A DNA stretch of 64,000 nucleotides from positions 50,884,751 through 50,948,750 of the forward strand of contig CM076851.1 in the NCBI GenBank assembly GCA_039519185.1. Reading direction: 5' to 3'. Under the pieces are notes generated by a model. The model ran no database searches, was not told where the DNA came from, and saw only the letters and a list, made by a program, of their open reading frames with translations. This document shows, piece after piece, positions 55,176 to 64,000 of this stretch. The translations under genes and the position numbers were made by a program. The stretch's first letter is position 1. Each line of letters starts with the position of its first letter. The DNA is from Astragalus membranaceus (lineage: Eukaryota; Streptophyta; Magnoliopsida; Fabales; Fabaceae).

Positions 55176-56500
55176 ATGGCCCAAGAAGTTGAAGAGGAGG
55201 AGGATATCATTCAGAGCATCCCTCAAGTTAGGGCCAAAAGGAATAGGCTCAAGCCCAAGTGGCTAAAAGACTATGAATTACCTCACTAGATTTTGTATTT
55301 TCTATTTTGGTGCTACAAAAGGCAATACAAGACAAAGTGGCTAAAAGTATGAATTACCACTAGATCATTGAGAGCATCCCTTTTGTATTTTCTGTTTTGG
55401 CGCTGACTCAGATGTAATAGTACTATTCTAGTGCTATAAAGGTATTGAAGGGAAATGAACAACACACCATCAATATTCTTAGTAGGTCCTCTCCCCTTGA
55501 AGGATATGTTTAATTTCAGCTTTCCAAAAACTTTCTAGCTCTGTTATTGACTTGTGCAGTGAATCCTTTCACGGGTGCTTTTATCGAAATGACCCCCTCC
55601 CCTAGTATTGAAGAACTCCTCCAACAATTACTTCACAATCAACTATTTTTTCAGCAAAACCTAAACACACCGTCTACCGAGGTCCTTCACCTTCGAAGTC
55701 GTCTTCCTCCGCCTGGGTTCACTGGCACCGGCGGCAAAGATCTCACCTTGCCGCAGCTGTTTCCCACCTCCTCCATCAAACTCAAGCTCCCACGATTTGA
55801 TGGCACTGATCCTTTAGGGTGGATTTTCAAGATATCTCAGTTTTTTGATTTTCACCAGATTCTTGAAGATCAACGCCTCTACCTTGCATCCTTCTATGTG
55901 GAAGGAGAAGCCCTCTCTTGACATTAATAGATGCATTCTAATGGGAAACTAGTGTCGTGGACGATGTTTTTACACGCTATGGAGCTACACTTTGCTCCCT
56001 CGCATTACGATGATCCCAAAGGCTCCTTGTTCAAGCTGTGTCAAATAGCGACAGTGAAGGAGTATCAAGCATAGTTTGAATCGTTGGAAAATCGCCTTGT
56101 GGGTCTACCACCAACATTCTACTTGAGTTGCTTCATCTCCGGGCTCAAACCGGAAATTTGACGAGAGGTACAAGCTTTTCAACCTATTTCTCTTTCTCAC
56201 GCTATTAGTCTAGCAAAATTAAAAGAAGAAAAGATTAATGACAAATCCTCCTCCACCTACAATCGCTACCAACACTCTAACCCTAGTTCATCCTTCACTG
56301 CAACGAACCCTTCATCTCTCCCTAGCCCGGCTTTTCTCTCCACCAACCCACCAACACAACCCAAAACTACACCTATTAAACGCCTATCTCCCCAAGAACT
56401 CCAAACCCATGTCGAAAAAGGATTGTGTTACAACTGCGACGAGAAGTTCTCGTCGGGCCACCGTTGTAAATGTACGTTCACATCCTTATCGCTGAACCTC
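55176..56500 (+). pseudogene. Ty3/gypsy (chromovirus-type) gag remnant inside the CACTA end
   Basis: 55547-55921 is open (KLKLPRFDGTDPLGWIFKIS, then QRLYLASFYVEGEAL), the usual start of a chromovirus gag. Similarity goes on to about 56500 through several stops and frame changes, including a LVGLPPTFYLSCFISGLKPE block near 56100 and a zinc motif CYNCDEKFSSGHRC near 56430. A short upstream frame (55176-55289) ending LKPKWLKDYELPH may be a pol C-terminus or unrelated. A diverged ~60-bp duplication lies at 55255-55400. No RT or LTR pair is seen. Confidence 0.6.
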
Positions 56501-56507
56501 ACTATTA

Positions 56508-56830
56508 CAATTTAGGCTTTTCGCATCGGTTAAAAATTACTTTTCGCATCGGTTCCGCGTCCGTTACAGATTTAGGCGTTGTTAAAAGTAAGCACCTTTT
56601 ACATCAGTTACAGACCTGATGCGAAAAATATTTTTAACATCGGTCCGTACAAAAAACCGATGCCAAAAGCCTGTTTTGATTAGATTTTATCGTGTTTTTG
56701 GCATCGGCTCTGCCAAACAATTGATGTTAAATATACATTTCGCATCGAGTTTCTATAAGGACCGATGTTAAATAATGCTTTATTAACATCAGGTTCTCTC
56801 TGGAACCGATGTTAAAACTATTTTTTTTTT
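56508..56830. repeat. CACTA subterminal repeats (ATCGGTT / AACCGAT words)
   Basis: At least eight short copies of CGCATCGGTT, ACATCGGT or ACCGATGTTAAA lie in both orientations. Such arrays bind the TNPA-type protein in CACTA elements (family knowledge). Confidence 0.65.
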
Positions 56831-57391
56831 TTGCATAAACAACACCACAGAATCTCATATCTAGTAACCTATATAAGCCTCCTATACAACACAATCTCAT
56901 ATAATTAAAAGATGCAACCACAGAAAGGTACATTATAATCCATTTCTTGCTTGACCACTAAACAAAACATGCAAGTGCAAAAAAATTTATAACAGAAATT
57001 CTGCAAGTAGGCTTACAACTAGTAAACTCTGGAATGTCAGTTGAAATTTACAACAAGTTTTGAACAGACCTAAATCTCAAGTCCTAAGAGAAACTGCAGA
57101 TACCATGCATAATGCATTATGCTATAGATACAGTCCAAAAAAAGAAAACAGTCAATTTCACCTCCAAACAGAAGAGGTAACCAAAGCTCTCTAACAAAGC
57201 CATCACTGAAGAACTCAATTGGCATTATTATCCAGGATGTTCTTGGGCAGCAGCCATAACATAATACCAAACCTATTAGCCTATTATGACTCAATAATAC
57301 GATTTGGATAAAGATCAAGAAATAGTGTTGCCCAACGATACCGGATGTCGTAAAGATCCTCTTCGGTGAATGGCTTTGTAGTGTTGAATCT

Positions 57392-58226
57392 CTACAATAT
57401 GAAATAACATATATAAGACTAAATACAAAAAACAAAAGTTAAATTTTTATAGGCAAAGAAGTTTGAGGTATCAAATAAGGCATAGGAACTGGCATATAGA
57501 TGCTGCTGTAACAACACTAAAAACCAAAGTCTATTATTTAAACTGAAAGTGAGTAAACGTCCATTATTTAAATAAGCCTGGTTTTAACGTGTTTAAACCA
57601 AAGTCTATTATTGAAACTGAAAGTGAGTAAAGGTTTTTTTGAAACAAGTTCAATGCTTATTACATTTATTTTACTTGGGAAATATTTGGAAGTTTTGGCT
57701 AAGGGGAAAACATCACAGGCTATTGCTAAGCTTATGGATTTGACACCTTCAAATTTCCAAGACAGATTGTTAGACTTGTTGACACCTTCACAGGCTATTT
57801 GCAGAAAGTGCTCTCTCTCAGATTGTTAGACTTATTGAGTCTGCTCAGATGGCTAAAGCTCCTGTCCAGAAATTTGCTGACCAAATTTCCAAATATTTTG
57901 TTCCTCTAATAAGTCTAACTTTAAGTGATGGTTAGAATGATCAACTAAAACATCCTTAGTTGATTGTTTACTACATCTGTTTACTACATCTGTTTGTGAA
58001 TACTGCCTAGGCCATTTCTCTAGTTTGGATTGGTTAAGATTTCACCATCCTTTACCTATTAACCACAACCAATCAAGTATTACCCCTGCAAAAATACCTC
58101 CAAGAAGACACAACAACAAGAGATGCTTCCAGCACTGATTTAGACTCTATATATGCTTCTATATATGTATACACACACAGGCATACTACTAAAACAAGTT
58201 CTAATGTTAAAAAAATTATTACGTAC
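57392..58226. other. Intron of the CACTA second gene holding the ATPase fragment
   Basis: Apart from the copper-ATPase fragment, a ~34-bp duplication (AAAGTCTATTATT...GAAAGTGAGTAAA) lies near 57530 and 57598, just before the fragment. The rest is A/T-rich without a gene. Confidence 0.45.
57632..57936 (+). pseudogene. Captured fragment of a P1B-type copper ATPase (HMA family)
   Basis: FFETSSMLITFILLGKYLEV, then LAKGKTSQAIAKLMDLTP (57632-57755), is the conserved stretch around transmembrane helices 3-4 of heavy-metal ATPases of the HMA5/RAN1 type. After a short duplicated, scrambled piece (GACACCTTCA and CAGATTGTTAGACTT twice), IVRLIESAQMAKAPVQKFAD then ISKYFVPL follows (57814-57936), the next part of the same protein. 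Parts between them are missing. The fragment lies in an intron of the CACTA second gene on the opposite strand. It cannot make a functional pump (no P-domain DKTGT). Confidence 0.75.
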
Positions 58227-60164
58227 CTCTTCCCATAAATCAACAATACTTGCAGAGACAATATTGAACATATGTTTCATAACATAAAATCCGCACTCAG
58301 TTCCCCCAGATTGCTTTCGCGACTACAAATGAATAATCTTAATTAGTAAATATTATATGTCATAATAAGTATTATATAGTAACAATACATTATAAGTTGA
58401 AATTAAAACTCAAGAGTTAAACTACTTTACATTGGGGAAAATCCATCTAGGTGTCTTCTTTCTATAGCCCATCAACTTATTATATCCCTCCATAGCACTA
58501 ATACAAAAAAAGAAAGACATCATACAAGCTTACATAAAAAGGAACACAATCTCTAACTTCAAGCTTACATAAAAAGGAACACAATCTCTGACTTTTCTAC
58601 AAATGATATATGATAAATGAGAGCTTACGTATTAACTTTAAGCTTGAGGGTTGCATTCAGTTTCGTTTCAAAAAGCGAACAAAGGAAGACAACTTCATTA
58701 CTCCTAGGACAAATGATCATCAGTTGCCAATGGTCTCTACACATGGAGAACAATTAGTTACAAGCCACATAGAATTTTAAAATAATTGATAAAAATGCAT
58801 GTACTTACGAATCCAAGTAAGGCGCTAGGTAAAACTCTTTGTTGCCTTTGTGTAGCCTTTCTTGAATGAAGGTATCAATACGTGTTGAGTAATTTGCTAG
58901 AGTCAAAATATGTTGAGGGTCAATGAAACCATACAAATGACTATTGCCCTTCAAGGTACATTGGCGGTGCAAATACCTAAGATCAACCAGAATTGTACAA
59001 CACTTAAGGTAAGCATTCACTACAAAGATAAGGTAAGCAGAATTGTACAACATTTAAGGTAAGCATTCACTTAAGGTGTAGCCTTCACTTACATCAACCA
59101 GAATTGTACAACACTTAAGGAAAGCATTTGGTTACCAGTACAAAGATCCATTACTTCACTCGGTGAGAGATAAAAAGCTTCAAGAGTAGGATCATGTTCC
59201 AATTTTAGTTGTATAGGATTTTTAATAGGCACCATCAATATCATCAACTCTTGAATTGGATTAAATTGAGGTCTTGAACTTTTGGCTGGAACATCCTTTC
59301 TAGATTCGACAAGATCCTAAACAACAAAGATAATGCTTAGTAAGTCTTCTCAACCATTACCAAGTTAAGTTATTTCAAGAGTAAATATAGAAAGGACTAA
59401 GTAATGAGAACCTTATTTGAAAAAGGTTTAAGAAGTCTTCTCGGCCACTGAATAAAACTGTTGAGGGCTTGTCTCACTGTTTGAACCTCCTCAGTGGGCA
59501 TAGGAACTTGAGCACCTCCATGTAGAACCTCTTCAACCACCACCCTCACCATATCATTCTCTAAACTCTTGTTATGAATGACTGGGCCCAAGTTGAATAC
59601 ACGACCAATTGCCACTAAATGATAAGGATTATCAACATACAAATCACACCGATTTTGGATATCATCAAATGGATTCGGGTTATCATCAATCTGATCCCGA
59701 AAATCATCAACCTTCTTCGGGATAACATCAAACTCATTCTCCTTAAAAGTTTGTTCAGCAACAGAACATCTTCCCTTATTACTATTTGGGCTTTGTTGGG
59801 AGTAACCCATAGATGTCCACTCCTGCATCAAATTTCATAAAAATTAAATATAATCTTTTTACTCTTTACTAGCAGTGGTAATTTATATATCTACCTGCAT
59901 CAGATCCTGTTTTATTTTCTTAGTAAGTTGCTCTGTGAGGTCTTGAGTAAGTTTCTCAGAGAAGATAGTTAAGTCTTCTTTGGTGACAACTTCTAAGGTG
60001 CGTCTATAATGAGAACGGGGTCCAAAGTAACTTCGAATACCCACACCTCGTCCAATACCACGGACACGACCGGGGTGCTCGGGACACCCAATGGCAGTAG
60101 CTAGTATATCTTCACGTCCATGTGGAACAAAGGTTCCTTGCGAGGACTGCTCTTTAAGAGAATC

Positions 60165-61817
60165 CTACAACAGTTGCAAATGAACATAAAATATCTGTAA
60201 CAGTTGTAGTATAACATAAGTTAATTGTACGAAATAGGACTTTGTCATGTTTTATAGTATGGTAGATAATAGATAAGTGGGGTTAAATAGAGAAGTACCC
60301 CACACGTTGGGAGTGAGGGGGAAAAGGCACACAGGGGTGCTGGTTGGAACAAGCACATGAAGTGGGAAGAATATAATAATTAATGTATATGAAAGTACAA
60401 GTTGAGATTCCTCTTCTGGAGAGATATGGGAAAGGGAATAAAGTGTAACAGTTCTTCATTAAGCTGACAAACTAATTATAATTAGATGCATAATTACTAA
60501 ATATTCTCTTTTCCAAGAGATATTCATACTATAATCTTTAGGATAGTTTTGATAACAGAAATTAAGATGTACTATATATATGAATGTATGTATGTGATAT
60601 CTTTAGGATTGTCACACATGCAGATATTGTGGATTAAGTTCAATGCATGGGTGCATAGATTAATTGGTGGAAAAAAATCCAAATAAAACAGCCAACAGAT
60701 TTATGTTTCCTTATTATTACCATAAAACAAGAGATCCTCAATGTGACACACAATATTCTTTAAGAGCCAACAGATTTGCAAAATATTGATGGGTGTGAGA
60801 ATTGACTATAAAAGCAAAACACAATTAGCACTTCCACACAACGACTAGCTTTAGCATTTAAATTCTTCACCTCAACAGTACTGCATCCCCTCATTATCAA
60901 GTAATGACAGGAGTGTCAAACAGCAACCCAGTTCTAATCCCCCCCCCCCCTATCAACATTGACATTGAGTAACTGACTATTTTCTATCCATTGAGTGGAT
61001 CAAACTAAATGACTATAGTTTTAGGAAGTTCCTCTTCTGAGTTGCTTATGTTCTGGACTTCTGGCATAGGTTAAGATGGAAGTTCAAGCAATAGAGTCAA
61101 GCTAGCTAGTTAGATGAAGTGGCTTCTTACTACAAATTAGAACCTCTACTACTAATGAATTACCAGGAGAAGTAAAGACCAATGAAAATGCAGTTACCAC
61201 TAAATCACTAATTAGTAATTACTGAATCAATTGGCACGACAGAAAAGAAGAAAACAACAAAACTCAACACAAACGTATGACAGCACATTAACTGGAAAGC
61301 AATCAAAATAAAATCAAACAACCAGAACATCAAAGTTCCATTTGGTCATACACTTCAACCTAAAAGAGATTCACAGATGCATTTTTCAATCTTTTTTCTC
61401 CTTTCTTATTATAGCAATACTCATATATTATATATTTATAAAACATGCACTACCCTCTTTTATTTATGTTACCTTTAATGAAGCTTATTTAAAATCTATT
61501 TCAGGGATGTTGTGGAGGATTACATTTTAGTGATGTTATATGCTTGGACATTGAAAAAATGGAAGCAAGGTTGTTACAACTGGTGAAAAACCAGGTGCAA
61601 GAGACAGTCACAGTGCTATTGTTGTAGGACACAAAATGATAGTTTTTGGTGGTACAAATGGATTCAAGAAAGTGAATGACATTCTAAGTTAATGGTGATT
61701 ATATATATATGACAAAACTAACTTAATGGTGCCTGCTTCTGAGTTCTAATTAGAGCCCACATCAGCTGCTGTGTAAACAAATAAAAAGGAATTAAAATTA
61801 CAATTAATATTACTTAC
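60165..61817. other. Long intron of the CACTA second gene
   Basis: 1.65 kb between the third and fourth recognised exons, A/T-rich, with a C10 run near 60940 and the kelch fragment at 61505-61690. I see no other gene in it. Confidence 0.45.
61505..61690 (+). pseudogene. Captured exon of a kelch-repeat protein
   Basis: After a T-rich tract ending TTTCAG| the sequence encodes CCGGLHFSDVICLDIEKME and then, after a frame change near 61569, VVTTGEKPGARDSHSAIVVG followed by HKMIVFGGTNGFKKVNDIL. The Gly-Gly, RDSHSA and FGG spacing is that of kelch repeats, which build beta-propellers. The retained splice acceptor suggests capture at DNA level. It lies in a CACTA intron on the opposite strand and has no other exon nearby. 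Confidence 0.7.
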
Positions 61818-62940
61818 AATCTTCTCAGCAACAACTTGTGCTCTTTCAGATGTATAATTACCATTTCTCCTTTGTCTGGCTCTCTTCCACAGTTCATGGC
61901 GTTCGGGTGATGATGGGGGCTCGACAACTAGTGAAAAATCAGATTGAGATGCTTCTTGAATTTGTTTCTCCTATCTTCCAATATCTTTTCACGAAGAAGA
62001 CCATAACCCCCACGAGACAATGTGTGCGGGTAGAGATTCTTTGACTGAACCTCTTGTGCTTGTTTTCTTTTCTCCTGGTAACAATAACATACCAATAAGA
62101 AAGGCAATAATGTTGGACACAATAATGAAATTAAACTAATCAATTCATTCAAGACAATATGCATCATTTCAATTCATTCAAGACACACATTTAGTTTAGA
62201 GAATATGTATCATTTCAACTTACTTTAAAGTTGGTTGTCAGTCGAGACTGAACAAACTTATTCCACGTCTCATCATCAATGAATGCATACTTCTCACAAG
62301 GAGATTCGTCCTTTCGTTTTCCAAATACATATTCGCTAGTGAGACGTGTTTTAAATCCCTTCCAAAGCTCACCCGCATGTTCCAATACTTTCTTCTTTAT
62401 AAATTCAGTATTTTGAACGACATCAAAGGTCTCCTACATGATAGTGTCCCATATTAATAATATGATTAAACACAATAGATAATATTATAGAGCGTAATAG
62501 TGAAATACCAAGATAGTTTCCCATATCTTATTCTTAACATCGCCATCAACATCGGCCCACTCCATATCCAATATACTAGCCTTGCTTCGAGCTTGGATGC
62601 CCAAGAAACTTATGAATCTCTTTGCATTTGGCCCTTTAGCATTGGCAGTCAATTCATCAAACTCAATCACGGGCTTTTGATCACCAACACGGTCACGAGT
62701 TAGATCCTTTAGCTTTGTGGCACGTCTACCCTTTCTTTTGGTTGGAAGGATGTTTGATGGATCATCCATGGGTCTGTTTAAACAAAAACAATAAAGTATG
62801 AATAATAAAGAAATAGCATCATACATACAAGAATGTTAACAATTAAATAAATAAATAAATAAAATCCTGCTCATAGGTAGTATTGTAAGGTTTATTGGTT
62901 CATTGCCGAATCAACAATCAATCGTAAATAATTACTTTGT

Positions 62941-63996
62941 CTATTCCCATATTCCTTCATGATGATCATTACGAGTTGCATGAACGTCATCCACTTCACT
63001 TTCATCAATGAAAATAGGCAGACGTGATAAGAAAGAAGGAGTTTCAGAAATATGAAGAGTTGAATCTTGGTTTTGATCACTACCATGGAGAACCACAGAC
63101 CATCTTTGGCTAGAAGGATCATTAACATAAAATACTTGTTTTGCATGGGATGCCATGATAAAAGGCTCTTCTTTATGAGCTACCTTGTTGAGGTCCACCA
63201 ATGTATATCCTAGTTCATCAATTTGTTTACCACTATTACTATCAACTCACTTACATTTAAAAATAGGCACAGTAAATTTAGTGTAGTCGACTTCCCAAAT
63301 ATCTTCAATGACTCCAAAATAAGATATGGATGCCATAATTGGCCTTTTATCTTTTGAACTAGAAAAGTGCATCGATTCAGCCACAACCATAACCCCACTG
63401 TTTTGCATGGTACTCTTATCATCTTGGGACTTTGTATAGAATGAAAACTTGTTGATATCATGTCCACCCCAACATATGACATCAAAGCTAGGCCCAAGTG
63501 CTAGCCATTCTAATGTTTCAGAAACACTATCATCATTAACAATTTGTTGTTTAAACCAGTTTAGGAAAGTCTTGTTATGCTCAGTCAACAACCATTTTTC
63601 ACTCATTCGAGGATACTTCTCCTTGACAATGCTTTTATGAGTAGATAAGTAAGGTTGAACCTCAGCAGTGTTATTCAATATATACATATGTGCTTGAAGA
63701 ACTTCTGCCCGACTCATGCTCTTTATAGTCAAACCCCGTGTACCCTTTCCTGCACATCTTCCCTCATGACGAGACCTAGGAATCCCTATAGGTTCCGTCT
63801 TTGACAAGTAATCTGAACAAAACTCGATAGCTTCTTCTGCAACATACCTCTGAACAATAGATGCCTCAGGACGATATTGGTTCTTCACATACCCTTTCAA
63901 TATTTTCATGTAACGCTCAACCGGGTACATCCACCTTAAATAAACGGGCCCACACAATCTAATCTCCCTCACTAGATGAACAATTAGGTGGACCAT
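62941..63996 (-). pseudogene. TNP2-type CACTA transposase, C-terminal part, one stop
   Basis: The open frame enters from beyond the window end and reaches a TGA at 63247-63249. The first block, MYPVERYMKILKGYVKNQYR then PEASIVQRYVAEEAIEFCSD, is the DUF4218-type segment after the tnp2 catalytic domain. The second, DINKFSFYTKSQDDKSTMQN then SGVMVVAES, starts the DUF4216-type domain. The same frame continues after the TGA (DLNKVAHKEEPFIMASHAKQ, then VFYVNDPSSQRWSVVLHG) to 62941. The TGA stands where the family has Trp, so it is probably a point mutation, although the bases before it (GTAAGT) also look like a splice donor. It lies 172 bp upstream of the second gene, on the same strand. Confidence 0.75.
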
Positions 63997-64000
63997 GATG

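Larger units (their letters stand above)
57284..62769 (-). pseudogene. CACTA second gene: plant transposase-like N-terminus, Ulp1-like C-terminus
   Basis: Exons with GT-AG borders, minus strand: 62769-62509 (ATG; MDDPSNILPTKRKGRR), 62433-62224, 62074-61818, 60164-59895, 59822-59412, 59316-59136, 58977-58809, 58736-58629, about 58496-58431, 58322-58227 and 57391-57284 (stop TAA). Early exons resemble the Ptta/En-Spm plant transposase family (LWKGFKTRLTSEY, ELWKRARQRR). Late exons hold a Ulp1/C48 cysteine-protease pattern: His in DHWQLMIICPRS, then GGTECGFYVMKHMF with the catalytic Cys. Ulp1 enzymes remove SUMO-like tags. A frame change near 61950 in the third exon suggests decay. Introns contain host-gene fragments. 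Confidence 0.65.
55123..64000 (-). mobile_element. CACTA (En/Spm-type) transposon, 3' part, runs past the window end
   Basis: The terminus CACTACAAGAAA at 55123 is the canonical CACTA inverted-repeat end. Inside are subterminal ATCGGTT-type repeats (56508-56830), a multi-exon second gene (57284-62769) and part of a TNP2-type transposase (62941-63996), all on the minus strand. The other terminus lies beyond 64000, so size and TSD cannot be checked; AAT precedes the terminus. A chromovirus gag remnant sits between terminus and subterminal repeats. Stops and frameshifts in the transposase and second gene suggest a non-autonomous copy. Confidence 0.8.

Overview
The window is plant nuclear DNA: spliced genes with GT-AG introns, Tat-lineage Ty3/gypsy retrotransposons, a CACTA transposon, a hAT-type MITE, endogenous pararetrovirus (Caulimoviridae-like) sequence and long microsatellites. 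I see no rRNA, tRNA, CRISPR array or bacterial-type operon, and no intact ordinary host gene. A eudicot, possibly a legume, is suggested by the Ogre/Tat-like repeats, but the species cannot be fixed from the sequence alone.

Layout. (1) 31-12612 is a complete non-autonomous LTR element (LARD type): two ~3 kb LTRs, PBS, PPT and a perfect 5-bp target duplication, with no coding capacity inside. It sits in the coat/gag-like ORF of an endogenous pararetrovirus. (2) 12613-23785 is a rearranged cluster of that pararetrovirus, with three copies of its intergenic region in alternating orientation. One minus-strand run has the order polyprotein - intergenic region - movement protein - coat protein, with no LTRs. 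A plus-strand copy of intergenic region, movement protein and coat protein forms a 2-kb-armed inverted repeat with it. (3) 23786-25238 is non-coding, with a 34-bp palindrome at its edge, a 161-bp tandem duplication and about 310 bp of pure GAA. (4) 25239-39330 is a 14-kb Tat-lineage element on the minus strand (LTRs ~760 bp, TSD AAGCC). Its gag-pol is decayed. It carries an intron-containing antisense gene with a plant mobile domain, a nested hAT-type MITE (26406-26773) and a GC-rich LTR-like insertion that cuts the integrase. (5) 39331-44351 plus 54585-54730 is a Helitron-like or otherwise undefined stretch holding a LEA_2/NHL gene fragment. (6) 44352-54584 is a very young, nearly complete Tat-lineage element on the minus strand, with LTRs that look identical and TSD GAACA. 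It has gag-protease and RT-RNaseH-aRNaseH-integrase frames, plus a spliced antisense gene of about 690 codons with its own TATA box. (7) 55123 to the window end is the 3' part of a CACTA transposon on the minus strand. It has a CACTACAAGAAA terminus, subterminal repeats, a second gene of at least 11 exons ending in a Ulp1-like protease domain, and part of the TNP2-type transposase. Its introns hold fragments of host genes (P1B copper ATPase, kelch protein).

The recurring theme is nested insertion. Two unrelated Tat elements each carry a spliced antisense gene between pol and the 3' LTR. This is a known but little-understood arrangement, and here one copy is decayed and the other young and open. 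The inverted pararetrovirus copies could give hairpin RNA if transcribed. All functional statements rest on reading motifs by eye; no database search was possible.
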